Shown here: positions 52,162 through 64,000 of the stretch, piece after piece
Numbering within the stretch: position 1 is the stretch's first letter
Layout: every line of letters starts with the position of its first letter
From: Paraphysoderma sedebokerense
Taxonomy: Eukaryota; Blastocladiomycota; Physodermatomycetes; Physodermatales; Physodermataceae
DNA length: 64,000 bases
Assembly: GCA_025602915.1 (NCBI GenBank)
Contig: JAHLJZ010000048.1
Coordinates: 110,539-174,538 of the forward strand
Reading direction: 5' to 3'
Notes under the pieces: generated by a model
What the model saw: only the letters and a program-made list of their open reading frames with translations
Told to the model about the DNA's origin: nothing
Database searches by the model: none
Translations under genes and position numbers: made by a program

Positions 52162-52991
52162 TTTAGGCCATACATGTACTCAGTGGTTATGACTAGAATT
52201 TGTATATAAATCGATGCTAAATAAAATTATAAATTACGTACGATCAATGTTACCAGCAGATATATATATATTAACCTGAACGACTGATGTAAAATCTCGC
52301 CTAGGACAGCACCTGATACCCGCATTATGATAAGTGAAAGCATGACCATGTTTTGTGATTTCCATCTGATTGCGGTGGTACGGATGGCAACGGGTCAAAA
52401 TGTGCGCATGTCTATGCAATCATCATATCAAACGGCAATGTGTTCCGAAAATCATGAAGTAGCCATCGGCCGCATATTCAAAAGTTAATTTCTCTGGAAC
52501 TTATTCTCAGAACGCATACCGTTGGCCTAATCTTGCTAGTTATGGAACGACAGCAACTGCTCAATTATTTATAGCGCAACAGAGATAATTGGTCGGTGAT
52601 TCGGTAAAAAGAATTTGCCCGGGAGAAATTATTTCCGAATGAACTTTTCATGATTCTCTGCTGATAATTGACTATACAAAGGAATCTAGTCTGCCAAATG
52701 TGGGCTTATATAAGTTTAATAATGTTGAGAATAAGCTTATTTAAATGGTACATTGTGTGCTGGTGAACCGAGTCAATGCTCGAATTGGTAACGGTGCAAA
52801 TAGCCACTGGGTGCGCAGACGATTGTCAGGATAGTTATGAATCAACCAGCTACATCAGGTATAAGGTGACCAGAAGCTGAAAATAGAAGTCTTTCATTGA
52901 AACGGTTAACTGTAATATAAAAGCTGTGAGTATCCTCTTTTCGAGGCAACAATTTTTGTAAGATAACACAATTTTGTGGACAGAATTCGCA
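52162..52991. other. Spacer between mannanase copies 2 and 3
   Basis: About 830 bp with short open frames only; includes the copy 3 promoter. Nothing specific seen. Confidence 0.5.
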
Positions 52992-54546
52992 ATGAAATCA
53001 GATTTCGCAACACCATTACTTCTATTGATTAGTCTTTGCGTTAGCAATGTGCTCAGTCAACAGTTCGTCCAGACGAGTAATACCGAATTTAAACTGGACG
53101 GCAAACCGTTTTTCTTCCAAGGAACCAATTTACACCGTATGTCTTGATCCTTCTCTCTTTTGTTCCATTATCCACTAAAGACCGATTTTTCCCTAGACCT
53201 CGGATTTTTAAATGGCCCAAGTTCAGAACAAGACATTGTTCAGACATTTAAGCAGCATTCCCAGAACGGCATCAAAGTGTTCAGAATATGGGCTGTAAGT
53301 CATACCATTCCGCCACATTTAACCCAATGCAGAACTAATGATTCATATTTGTAGTACAATAATCATAACGGAATCGATGACAAATATCTTCTACGCAAAG
53401 AAGATGATGGGAAATGGGTTTTAGGCGATGGTGCCTGGAAACGCATGGATTTTGTGCTAAATGAAGCCAAAAATGCTGGCATAAAAGTAATATTGACACT
53501 TGGAAATTATGAAGACGACTACGGAGGTAATTTGTCCTACATTGATGACGTTAAGTTGGTAATCTCAAATAAGATTATGGCTGGAATTGATCCAATCTAT
53601 TTTGATTTGTCTAGGCATAAAATGGTTTGTCGAAAATATTCTTGGATCTGGCAAAGATAAAGAATTGTTTTATACGGACAAATCAGTTCAAGAAAAGTAT
53701 AAATGGTACATAGAGCAAATCATCAACCGAAACAATTCGATTTCGGGTGTAACTTACAAGAACGATCCCACCATATTTTCATGTAAGTGAAAACAAACAC
53801 AGACAAACCCCGTAAAGCTGAAATTAACATTTTCTTTCACAACACAGGGGAGATCCTAAATGAACCACACACAAGAGATGGGTGGGAACGCAAGAATGGC
53901 ACTGAACCCGGTAGCACTGTCAACAAATGGATTTGCGATTTCAGCTCATGGCTAAAACCATTAGTTCGAAACCATCTTGTCAGCTCTGGTGAAGAAGGAT
54001 ATCGCACTGGAGGCAAAAATGGAACAGCACATGATTGGGTTGATAATGGATTAAAAGGAGTTGATTTCGCTGCGAATGCCAAATGCAAGGATATTGACTT
54101 TATGTACGTTTCGGCATTTCGAATCTTATTATCAATTTGAACTAACAGATGGATTTGGACAATTTAGGACAATTCACTTGTATCCAGATAACTGGGGAAT
54201 TCCATTTGCTTCCCAAGGTGAATTTATTGATAAATTTTTGTCCGACCGAAGTTCTCTTGCCCATGCTCAGAATAAACCTATTATCATTGAAGAAGTCGGC
54301 TGCTGTATGCTCGACAAATCTGCCGATTATTCTGGGAAAAGGACGAATGTGTTACAATCAGCATTCAATGCCGCGGTTAAATATGGATATGCCGGTGTTC
54401 TTGTCTGGCAAGCTCTTGCTTCTGAGAAACAACGCTTGGATAAAAACTACGACATTGATATTTATGGCAAAGATAAGTCAACTGGTGGAAATCTCATCCT
54501 AGAGAATGCTAAAAAGATGGCCGGGAAAAATAGAGGAGGAAACTAG
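52992..54546 (+). CDS. Secreted GH5 endo-beta-1,4-mannanase-like enzyme, copy 3
   Basis: Signal peptide MKSDFATPLLLLISLCVSNV with LSQQ, then FVQTSNTEFKLDGKPFFFQG. Segments LGFLNGPSSEQDIVQTFKQH, NGIKVFRIWAYNNHNGIDDK, KRMDFVLNEAKNAGIKVILT, GIKWFVENILGSGKDKELFY, EILNEPHTRDGWERKNGTEP (acid/base Glu), YPDNWGIPFASQGEFIDKFL, PIIIEEVGCCMLDKSADYSG (nucleophile Glu) and IDIYGKDKSTGGNLILENAK. Ends MAGKNRGGN. It lacks the intron-spanning identical tract found in copies 1 and 2 but shares near-identical short blocks with copy 1 (49187-49280 with 53859-53952; 49590-49650 with 54258-54318), which suggests repeated exchange within the array. Probably active. Confidence 0.9.
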
Positions 54547-54793
54547 AGCGTTATACCTGTGAATATATTGAGAATAACTTGCTCATATTGTAAATATAGT
54601 TATCGCAATCAATTATCATCCAAAGTCTTATTCTATTGTTCCCCTTCCAATTCTCCTACGCGCTCTCGAGAGCAGAAATAATTCCCTCTTAAAGATATCT
54701 ATTGGACCAGAAAGTATTGCGGTTGATTTAGAATCTGCATATTCTGACATTGCAATCTATTCAAATTCCGGCTATCTGATAAATGGGGCCGCA

Positions 54794-57700
54794 ATGTCGC
54801 AGTCACAGTCGTCGTCGTTCTCGCTCTCTCACCTCGAGCAACTCGATGTCCTCACCACTCCAGACACAAATGCATACCTTCTCGCTCTGAAGAATAACAC
54901 TATACCTATTGAAGAGCTGCAGAACTTGCCTCGAATTATAAATATATTTATGATATCCTTTTCATGGTCACTTTCCTCTTCCTCAGTCCACATACGGTGG
55001 TTTGTTGTGAGTTGAGAAACCTCCCGATGTTTTAGATGTCTTCCTTGGTCCTTGACTGTTGCGATTACAGATTCCATAGGGGCAAGAAGATTGGACAACA
55101 ATCTCTCGCCTTGAAATTCTTTGAGAGATCGCTAGAATGGCATATGCAAGCTTTCCCCGCAATTGAATCGTCAAAATTCGCCCTCTTTGATCACTGTTTA
55201 GATGAGGTTTGGAGCATTGGACTTACGAATGAACAATAAGTTTTCTCCTATGTCTAACAGATAATTGATTTGGTTTGACATCAGGTGGTAAGTGCCGTGG
55301 GACCTGCCTTCGAACAAGTGTTTGGCATTATCCGCCAAGAAGTGGAATATGGAAAGGCATTGCTGAAAGCTTTGAGAATGGTAAGGACGAACTGCCCTAT
55401 TTCATCCTGGATTTCTTTCCACCACAATTTTTATATTTAACGGATTCGGATTACACAGAGAATATCAAGCTCTGGAGAAATATTAAAACGCATATCACAT
55501 CTTGCGATTTCATCGGTCAACGCTGGACTTCCGTTCATCCTTCAGCATTGCGGCGACGATTCGACTATACGAAGGCTCCAAAGATATGGTATCAACATGT
55601 ATCAAGTCATCCGGTATACCTTGGGAATAAATGTTGGTTTCTAGCGTTCTAGACATTGGAGAAAGCGACAGTGTACTGATTGTATCTTTCGTTAGGACAC
55701 GTCTAGCTTCAATGGAGACCTTTACAAAGAATGGGAGGATATCTTCAGAAAATACATTGAATTAAACAATTCCTCTATTAATTTCTTCCGAAAGTTACCC
55801 CCAAGTTCAATATTTTCCACTGACTTCACATCGTCGTATCTTGAATGTGTCGCCACTGGTACATTAAAATGTCCTATCTTCTACTCTAAACTACTGTGAG
55901 TTCTAACTACTGCCATATTTCTAAGTTCTCAATCAAATTATTTATACAGCTAGTGAAGCTAGAGATCTAAGATCATCAAAAGAAGCATACTCTTCTGTCA
56001 TCACAATTATATCAAAACACCTTTCAGGACCCGACGCAAAGTCTGTTCACAAATCGATAAACGTGAGTTATTTTGGCTCTTCAATTTCCTTCTAACTTTG
56101 CCTAACATTGAAATTACTGCACCATACTTAGTATCCACTTTTACTTCATTCCCTTTGTCAATCGCTCTCCAATTATACCGTTTTGCTGGAAGCCGATCCA
56201 TCGAATCAAACTGTTCAAACTGCTCTCACATTGTTCGCCAAATGTTCGTAAAATTTATCCGTCATCTCCATTGCGATCTTCCAATCATCATATCCTAATC
56301 TACCATATAGGTTTGGCTTCGATTTGTCGTGCTTGCGGCCCAACTATCATGAATCTGAAATTTAAAACAGATGATAATATTCCCATCTGCTTTGCAAGAG
56401 TCTATTCTTGTGTTCTATTTCTTGTCAGGTGTGATTTTGTTTAACACTATCAAGCCTATGTTCAATGTGGCACGCTGACACCATTCAATTTCATTTCCAG
56501 TCGATTCGAATGTAATCCGATTCGCCCGCTTGTTGACCTCGTCAATGAGAGTTCCTGTTCAATCAATATCAAATCCACACCCCTCAAAACAATCGGTGAC
56601 ATTATACTTTCACAGTCAATAACCCCTGATGCACAGCAAATGATTTTCGGGCATCTGCTGTCATTATCAGAATCGTATCCATCTCTTCTTCTTTTCGATC
56701 CTGTATTTGGCAACAGAGGGATACACCCTCAGTTACAGTTGGAGTCTCTCAAGATGGACATTTCATCCGAATCACTATCGTCCGTAGAATTCCTTGCCGC
56801 CCATCTGTGGGTGTTGAGAATAATATTGCAAGGTTGGGATGGATTGCGGCAGTCTGTCGCAGATGCATACTTTTCCTCCCCGCCGTCACCACAAAACAAC
56901 ATCATTAGTTTCTACATAACAACACTCGAGTCAGCCCCATTAACCGTCTTCAATTATAACGATAGTACCCCGTCAGATTTAAAAAGCAATACGCAATTGA
57001 AGGGTCCATACGGTAGCAGTGTCGAAGCTCTCACCATTTTTACAAAAATTCTGCCGCTTGAATATCTGTCCATTTGGGAAGAAACGATGATGAGCTGTTT
57101 ACTTGCGACACAGACAGAAGTCGTATCTGATTTAATCATTGATGTTTGGACAATAACAGCCAAATCGGTTTGTCCCGGCCTTGCCAAAGAATGGGTTGAT
57201 TGCGTTCTTCGCATTGTGAGTGAACTACATGAACATTTGATGCTCCCCAAAAAGCCGACTGACCATTTTGTACGCTCATATGCCATAGAATGCTTCATTA
57301 GTAGTGAGCGATGCTCTTTTGTTGTACAAACTCTCTGAGCTCGCATTGCGGTTACTCGAAACACTACCAGAAAATGACCGGGTACATAGACATCCCGAAT
57401 CTTGGTGAATCTACTGTTGGATGCTTCCTAAAATCACATTCATTGCATTCATATTATAGATCACCTATTTCTCATCGCTGAAACCGTTGGAAGCGACTCT
57501 AGAAAATCAATCACAAATTCTTACACTGTTCAGTCAATTCCCTTTCACTATTTATTCATCTATGTCTTCAGGCGAAACGTTCATCGCGGTAAGTTCGCTA
57601 ATCGTTACCTTATTAGTGTCTTGGTTAATGACAGAGCGTGTTTCATGAATTTAGACCCTGAACTCTGTTCTACGGGTTGCGGAAAGTCATATCTCGCAGT

Positions 57701-59167
57701 TAAAGGAACTTTATGAAACCGTGTCATCCATGGACGCTAAATGTGATGTCTGTGTTGCAATGGTACGTTGGTAAAAGGGCATGGAATCACAGATCTACTT
57801 GAGTGAAATAACTGAAAGTTTCAATCATAGATTCCAGCAGTTCAATCTGCTGCCAGGATTGTCGACTATTTCCTCGCAAAGCCAGAATCGCAACAGTCAG
57901 AAATCTCGGATCCTTTGTCCTCGATGTTTAGGTCTCTGATATTTATGGTAAAATTTATATTTGAGGCCGTGGAGAATAAAGCCGAAACAGGACAAACTAG
58001 GAATCTTGCAAAGGTTGAGAATTTTATTCTCATGTTGCTGCTTTCAGAATTGCGATTGACAAGAAGGAAATACATCATTTTTTATACTGCTGGATCATTC
58101 AGATATTGAAAAGCGCAGACGTAGCAATCGAGTTTCTTACAACTACGATCGCTTGGATAATACAACGTAAAATCGAAATCCCAATAACCGAGGTATGCAC
58201 TTCGTCAACTTTCTCCAATTTCGGCTAATTGTTAACGACTTGTTTTCTATATGTTATCGAAGGCATTGAGTGCGTTAGAGAAGTGGGCGGTGGCGCCTAT
58301 TCCGTTGGGTTTATGTGGATTGCGTTCCGTTGGGGCGTTGTTTGTTAGGCTTGCGAAAATGAAGGTGCGGTCATATTATCTTTAGTACAACCCTTTTACG
58401 ACTGATATCGATTTGTCTGTCCATTTGCATCACTCGCAACCGTAGACATACGACCAAGCCGCCTTAACACCCCTTAAGCCGATATTCATGACTTTAAAGT
58501 TCCATTTATTCTCCACATCGGGAACATTGCAATCTTATCTGTTGCATTGTTTTAATTCGATGATATCAGCTCACGACGGGCTAAAAATGCTGATTCAAGA
58601 TCAGCAAGAGATGGCGAGCTTGGTGTCCGATGTTGACAGGATAAACGGAGAGTTGTCCAAGGGTGTTCAGCGGGAGGGGATTGAAAAGGTTAGTAGTTCC
58701 TTCCTTGTCATTTGAATGTTTACGGTTTTCTGAGTGAATAGAAGAATTAGAATTGACAAACATTTCATTCGTGTTAGCCGCTCGTTTCTTCGATTTTTCA
58801 GTCACTTCCTACATTGTACAAGGACAACCAAGTTGAATTGTTGAAATCACTCGATGACTTTACCAATTCACCGATACTCGAATTGAGGGCTTTATCGTCT
58901 GTTACCAATTCCGCTAACACTAGTGACGTGTCTGATTTGGCTTCGAAAACACAAAGTGAAAAGGAGAATTCAAAAGATGTCTCATTGGACCAGTACCTGC
59001 ATTGTATGAGTATCGTGAAGGACTTGAACGAGGTGTTTAACGGAAATCTGTCTACGAAACTTGGGTCGGGACAGGGAGTACTTGGGTTGGGATTGAGCAA
59101 GGAGGAAGTGAGAATACTGAGAGAGAAATTGGATGAGCTGAAAGGAATGTTGAGAGTGTCAGTTTAG
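54794..59167 (+). CDS. FIRRM/C1orf112-like protein (FIGNL1 partner), multi-exon
   Basis: Some fifteen or more exons encode a helical protein of around 1000 residues. Start MSQSQSSSFSLSHLEQLDVL. The middle has FERSLEWHMQAFPAIESSKF, AVGPAFEQVFGIIRQEVEYG, CVATGTLKCPIFYSKLL, ICRACGPTIMNLKFKTDDNI and a long exon 56470-57338 with MIFGHLLSLSESYPSLLLFD, LAAHLWVLRIILQGW, WEETMMSCLLATQTEVVSDL. The C-terminus LDQYLHCMSIVKDLNEVFNG then LREKLDELKGM resembles the last helices of human C1orf112 (YRSALHTIAGALEATESLL..LQERMDKLKRYI), and the helical-repeat order agrees. Similarity is weak over the remainder, so this is a moderate call. Family role: with FIGNL1, removes RAD51/DMC1 filaments in homologous recombination. 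An alternative is another HEAT-like repeat protein. Confidence 0.5.
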
Positions 59168-59505
59168 AAGTGTTGTTGAATGTATTTCTTAGTGGTGATG
59201 AATTTAGCCATAACGCGGGAATATAAAATCAATGTAGTGTTGCTTGTAACTTCAAGAAATACCTGTAAATTATTTGATATTAATACAAATACAGCAATTG
59301 TGGCAATGATTACGTAGAATGATGGAGATCTATCCAATGATTTCTATTTAATTCTGTACTTGTAATTTTCCATTGTCCTCCCGGTGTCGGAGTTGAATGA
59401 CATCAATTGCTTCCAGCACAAACGGCATACATTCAAGCCGTTGATTTCGATATTTTGCAGCGACTGTTTTTGTAGTGACAACAACAACTATACGAATCCA
59501 TCGTC
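59168..59505. other. Intergenic before CEP104
   Basis: About 340 bp between two genes on the same strand, probably terminator and promoter. No feature seen. Confidence 0.4.
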
Positions 59506-62500
59506 ATGGATGCATCGATTCCGTTCTCCCTTGTTGCGTATTCATCCATCGATTCCTCCCTGCTCGTTTCGCAGTCCACACTCTCAGCACAACCAAAACT
59601 TCTTCAGCCATGGTGCTCCGAAATACATCCATTGTATCCGCAATATATCATAATCAAACTCAATACTACGGAGCCTTTGGAGAATGTGAATATTAAATCG
59701 TTACAAATTTTATCCCACCACTACAAGATTTCGTCCCGAATAGATATTTTTGCCGGTTTCCCCTATTTCGCCACCGACGAGGGCGTGGATGTAGAATTGA
59801 TAAATAATGTGAAAGTTATATTCAAAACCGTAGGGTGGGTCAGATCATTTGTCCGGTTCAGTGTCTCTTTGAGTTAACTTATTCATGGTGCTGTATACAT
59901 GTAGACAAATTACACCGTCTTCTAACCAGCATTCAAATTTTCGAGCCCGAGAACTTCAATCCGTTGCAGTCGACCTCTCTGGTGTTCAATACATCAAGTT
60001 TATTTTTCATCAAAATCATATTAATCAGTTTAATTTATGGAATCAAGTTTGTGTGATGTCAGTTTCGGTGATTGGGAGCGTTGGCTCCAATACTCAATCC
60101 GTTCAGACCAACAAGACCGAGGAGACGAAGGAGTCGAAGGAAATCGTGGCAAATGCAAAGCCGAGTGAAGGCAGAAAAGAACTTCAATTATCGACGGATT
60201 ATAGTGGTAATCGAAGGAGAACTTCGGACGGACGAAAGAAACAGAGGAGTCGAAGTCAGGCTCCAATTGCTACTGCAAAACAACCTAAATCATATCAAAA
60301 CCGTGGCCGTTCTTCATCGCCTGCGGCTTCTCTTCAAAAACGATCAATTGTTGAATCGCACAAATTTATAAACGAACTAAATCGTCCCCTATTGCCTGCT
60401 TTTGAACTCAGAATGGCCGGATTGACCGATATTGATCTCCAAGATGCAGAACCCCCAGCAAAAACGCCTATACCGTCTGAAATTTCAGCAGATGAAAGAC
60501 CAGTGAAGGGATTAGATGCTTCCTACTTGGCATTATATAAAATTGATGATTACGATACACGTTTGACTTCAGCCTCCGATAAGGCGTTGCCGGTTCCGAC
60601 GTCAGGGACTTCTAATAGTTATATCACCGCGAATCCCGAACAACGAGAAATGGGAGCTGAAAATCACCCGAAATTCGACCTTGACCCAATTCCGAATGAT
60701 GTACTTCCCGAGTATGAATTGCCTATATCGATATTCGGCCTTTACCTCATCAACTGTTTCTCCTCCAAGAATTTTACTGCGCGTGAATATGCCTTCTCCC
60801 AGATTTTACCATGTTTTCTGGAATACGCCGAACCCCTCCATTCAGAAGAGGAAGAATCGCAATTGGCCATACCAGAAGTTGTGAACTGTAATGTCGATTT
60901 GGAAAATTTTGACCCGCTCAAAATAGTGAAGGCGGGAATGCTCTTTGTCAGCAAGACTGTAATTGATGACCGCGAAAAAGTTTGTTGTTGGGGAATGAAG
61001 ATGTGGATGGTCGTACTCGGTACATGATGTCTCCACTCATCTCGGCGTTCGTCATTTGCTATTTTGTTAAAGCTATTCTATTATGTTTTCAGAAATTATT
61101 AGTAAGAACGATATTCATCACTCAGTTAGCTTCAACACCACTAGCGTTCTGTTCCCGACCATTCTCTTGAGAGCAGGTGACAATAATATCCGTATACATA
61201 AGGTAACTGCATCAGCACACTTGTCGTAGACTGAATTAGTTTTGACGTATTATGTCCATTATGATGTAGCCAGCGACGAATCTCGCCTTGAATCTAGTTA
61301 TCACGTATCAATCTCCCCCACACTCTCTTCTGCCCCTTTTGCTTAAAACATCGCACAAAGTTGTTCCTCGACATCTCAAGGCTCGTCTCGATATTGTAAG
61401 GCAATGTATTGACGTGGTGGGAATTACGGGATACAGAGACAAAAAGGTTGAAGGAAGTGGTGGGCTTGATTTGAGAGTGAGTATTTTATATAATGGGCTA
61501 CATTCCATACTCGCATCCTTGTTGTTCTGACATTCTGTCTTCCTATGTTGCAGGTGCTGGTGAATTTTGTTGACCCTCACCTTACCCACACTAACGCTGA
61601 CGTGCGTGAAGTAGCGGGCGATATAATGAGGCAGACCATAAAGATATGTGGGAAGTACGAGGTTTTACAACGATTGGTGGGCTCGAAGAATGAGGTATAT
61701 TGTTACTTTACATACTATTTTTGTCAAATCTTTTTCATATTTGTCCCTTTTGATAGGCTTATGTAGAGAAGATCGACGTTGTATCGGATTTGGGTCTAAG
61801 ACCTCAATCAAGGGGCGAGAAAAATGGCGATGGCGAATATCACCGGTCATTAATCCGTCCATCTTTAGCAACCGCATCCCGCACTCACGCAAAACAAAAG
61901 ACATCATCCACCCAGAAAAATCGGAGCGCCTCATTTGAAAAGCCCGCCGCTGAAATCGGACCTCCCCTATATTCTGCTTTGCAAAAAACTAAGAGTAAGC
62001 CTACATCGAATCGTCGAAATCCTGTTAGGCATTCTGCATCATCCACAACGGCGTCGTTACGCTCCAGTGATGATTTAGTCACACTGAAGAAGAACAATTT
62101 GCGTAAAGGCGGTCGTCCGCCAAAAAACGAACCCAAGAAGAAAGATATAGAGCGTGAAACTTTATCCGATCATATTAAGAAGTCGCAATCCGGCAACAAT
62201 TCTAAATCGGTTATGGGAGTTGGAGTTACAGACACAGAAAAAGCATCGAAAAATTTTGATAAAGAAAACAAAGACATCGTTAGTATTAACAATGTTAATG
62301 AGGGGCAGGTAATTTAGCTACAATTCTGATGTTATTTGAGTCTCTGGGACACATGGATTTGGTAATTAAGTTGTTTAATTTTTCTTTCTCTAGAGAAAGA
62401 AGAACATGCTCGAGAAACCGATAGACCTAGGTTTGTATTTCGTTTCTCGGAGGAGCTCTTTTTGTTATTACCCTGACACCACTGTTACCATTAATTATAG

Positions 62501-63152
62501 GAGTGTTAGAACAAATTGATTACGATAATTCAAGCACCCTGATTAGTGATGATTGGAATTTTGTATGTATACGGTTGTAAAGCGCGAATTGACACAACTC
62601 ATCTAACATGGTCAACGCAGGAACGCGTCTGTATATTCTGTGAAAAGCGCGACGAAAATTTTACCGAAGATGTGCTTGATGAACATTATTGGAACAGTTG
62701 TCCATTGTTGTGCAACTGCCCTCTGTGTAACCTAGTTAGTATCTTCCTACATCAAAAATCAATTCAGTTGTCCCCAATGTTGGAATTAACATGCATTCTC
62801 AGATTATTGAAGTCTCTACACTCACTTCTCACTTAGTTGATGAATGCGACTATAGCAATCGTATACAGCAATGTCCAATATGTGAGGAAGCGATTTTGAG
62901 AGAAGATTATCTGGCCCATCTTCAAAAAAAAGACTGCAAAGGTACAACAAGCTCAGCAATTAATGCGGCTGATGTTCAGTTTGTCATGGCTAACCAATTC
63001 TGACTATAGAGCTGTTACCCGGTATCGCAAGATGTCCCCTCTGTCATATCGATATTCCTGATGGCGACGCTGGTTGGCGAAGTCATCTATTGCAATCACC
63101 AGGTTGTCCAAAAGCCAACGCAAAGAGAAAAGCAAACGAAACGGACGAATAA
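59506..63152 (+). CDS. CEP104: CEP104, ciliary-tip TOG and zinc-finger protein
   Basis: Multi-exon, roughly 900 residues. N-terminal jelly-roll domain: MDASIPFSLVAYSSIDSSLL, IKSLQILSHHYKISSRIDIF (human IRKLQLLAHQYMISSKIEFY), then RARELQSVAVDLSGVQYIKF and IFHQNHINQFNLWNQVCVMS (human LIFHQNHVNKYNIYNQVALV). A disordered basic linker follows. The TOG-type helical domain includes VPRHLKARLDIVRQCIDVVG and VLVNFVDPHLTHTNADVREV. After a Lys-rich stretch come the zinc-finger blocks VCIFCEKRDENFTEDVLDEH, CPLCNLV, EISTLTSHLVDECD, CPICEEAILREDYLAHL and CPLCHIDIPDGDAGWRSHLL, ending KRKANETDE at 63152. This domain order is unique to CEP104. Role: tubulin binding at the tip of cilia and growing microtubules, with CP110 and NEK1 in animals. 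Its presence implies a flagellated stage. Confidence 0.9.
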
Positions 63153-63647
63153 ATTTTATGACCCTCGATCATTGTATATACTCTCTCTGCATTTCAGATT
63201 ATTTATACTTGTATGGATTTATATATATAATATTGCGTGACTCTCAACACTGTATGGTCATTACGACTTGCTCTTCAAGCTTTCCACTGTGACGTCATAC
63301 TGATGGGAAAACTTTATTGCAAGCAATTATACAATTCATCTGCCAATCTTGGCATCCGCATGTAAAGCTGAAAGCCATTCCCTTCGAACTCCAAACTGTT
63401 CTTAGCGAAGATTATTACTTCCAGCCGAGCGTTCTCTCTCTCCTTTGCAGTTTCACTATGCCAATGTAGGTACTTTTTCACGCGCTTTAATGACAGGGAT
63501 ATATATCAATTCATTGCTAGAATATTTTGTTAACATGGTTCTGATACAACAGTACTCTTCACTCTTCAGGGTTCATGCCATTGCGGTGCAGTCCGCTATA
63601 CCGTTGATTCAAGCACTCCTGTCCCTTACCTCTAGGTTTAGGTTAGG
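63153..63647. other. Unassigned sequence after CEP104
   Basis: About 500 bp. Short open frames (63074-63292, 63445-63651) without domains. No gene or RNA feature is supported before the repeats start at about 63648. Confidence 0.4.
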
Positions 63648-63915
63648 TTAGGGGTTTAAAATTAAGTTTATTTCCCTCCATATTAAGGGAAGTACATATC
63701 CTTAGCAAGGTATCAGATAGGTACATATCCTTAGCATCAGATAGGTTAGGTTAGGTTAAAATGGCGAAACTCAGAAAATTCAATAACAGGAGACAAATCG
63801 ATGACTAAACTAAAGCGAGTCTCTCCAGTTAGGGGAATTAAACCAGGTTTTATTGTCCTTGAAAAAGGTACATATCCTTAGCATCAGATAGGTACATATC
63901 CTTAGCATCAGATAG
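63648..63915. repeat. Nested tandem repeat: 24-bp GTACATATCC units within a longer repeat
   Basis: The unit GTACATATCCTTAGCATCAG plus ATAG occurs at 63721-63744, 63868-63891 and 63892-63915, with a variant of 29 bp at 63692-63720. Each pair is preceded by a TTAGGGG..TTAAA..TTTTATT-like block (63648 and 63829), so a larger unit of roughly 180 bp is itself repeated. Short TTAGG runs (63636-63652, 63744-63758) lie between. After 63915 a short GGAATAGTA duplication follows. The pattern continues toward the window edge and may belong to a longer satellite. Confidence 0.8.
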
Positions 63916-64000
63916 GAATAGTAGGAATAGTAGTCTTTAAAGGGCTGTCTTTGGGAGCAGGGTGACTTGATTTTTGTGGTATATCAATATATATCTGTTG

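Noticed and set aside
63636-63760. TTAGG runs as a telomere
   Set aside because: Only two to three units each, interrupted and followed by other repeats; a telomere would be a long uniform array at a contig end.

Overview
The window is nuclear DNA from a eukaryote with many short spliceosomal introns (about 50-200 bp, GT..AG) and the standard code. The gene set is opisthokont and fungal in flavour: a Rud3-type GRAB-domain golgin, KRR1, ABD1 cap methyltransferase, RPB6, a CUL1-class cullin, Nup37, dymeclin, severin-type actin-severing proteins and secreted GH5 mannanases. A clear CEP104 gene (a ciliary-tip protein) indicates an organism that makes a flagellum. Together these suggest a zoosporic (chytrid-grade) fungus or close relative; the species cannot be named from the sequence.

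Layout: 1-729 is the 3' end of a golgin gene; 1182-5420 (-) is dymeclin. From 6.5 to 32.9 kb lies an accessory region that holds a family of small secreted Cys/Ser-rich repeat proteins (6746, 15429, a broken copy at 16924, 17196) and two clusters of an unrecognised multi-pass membrane protein family (7739-14275 and 26522-32940, six genes, all on the minus strand). Interspersed are housekeeping genes: Nup37 (18219-19963), a four-TM protein (21112-21914), RPB6 (22269-23038), KRR1 (23249-24865, -) and a secreted protein (25319-26066). From 33.3 kb follow ABD1 (-) and a divergently transcribed cullin (+), a secreted PLC-like phosphodiesterase (39922-41307), two tandem severin genes (-), a secreted lipocalin (-), three tandem secreted GH5 mannanases (48317-54546), a FIRRM/C1orf112-like gene (54794-59167) and CEP104 (59506-63152). 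The right edge runs into short tandem repeats.

The most notable signals are: an exactly duplicated 723-bp block that was pasted, promoter and all, into the middle of a diverged paralogue 10.45 kb away; a 151-bp identical tract crossing an intron/exon boundary in two mannanase genes; the orphan membrane protein family, whose members all end close to a conserved D-L-x-x-L-P motif; and a four-unit secreted Cys-repeat protein with an internal Lys-Arg processing site. The membrane-protein and secreted-protein families look like the fast-evolving, lineage-specific part of the window; any functional link between them is inference only. Gene boundaries below come from reading splice sites by eye and from similarity to remembered family members; no database search was run.
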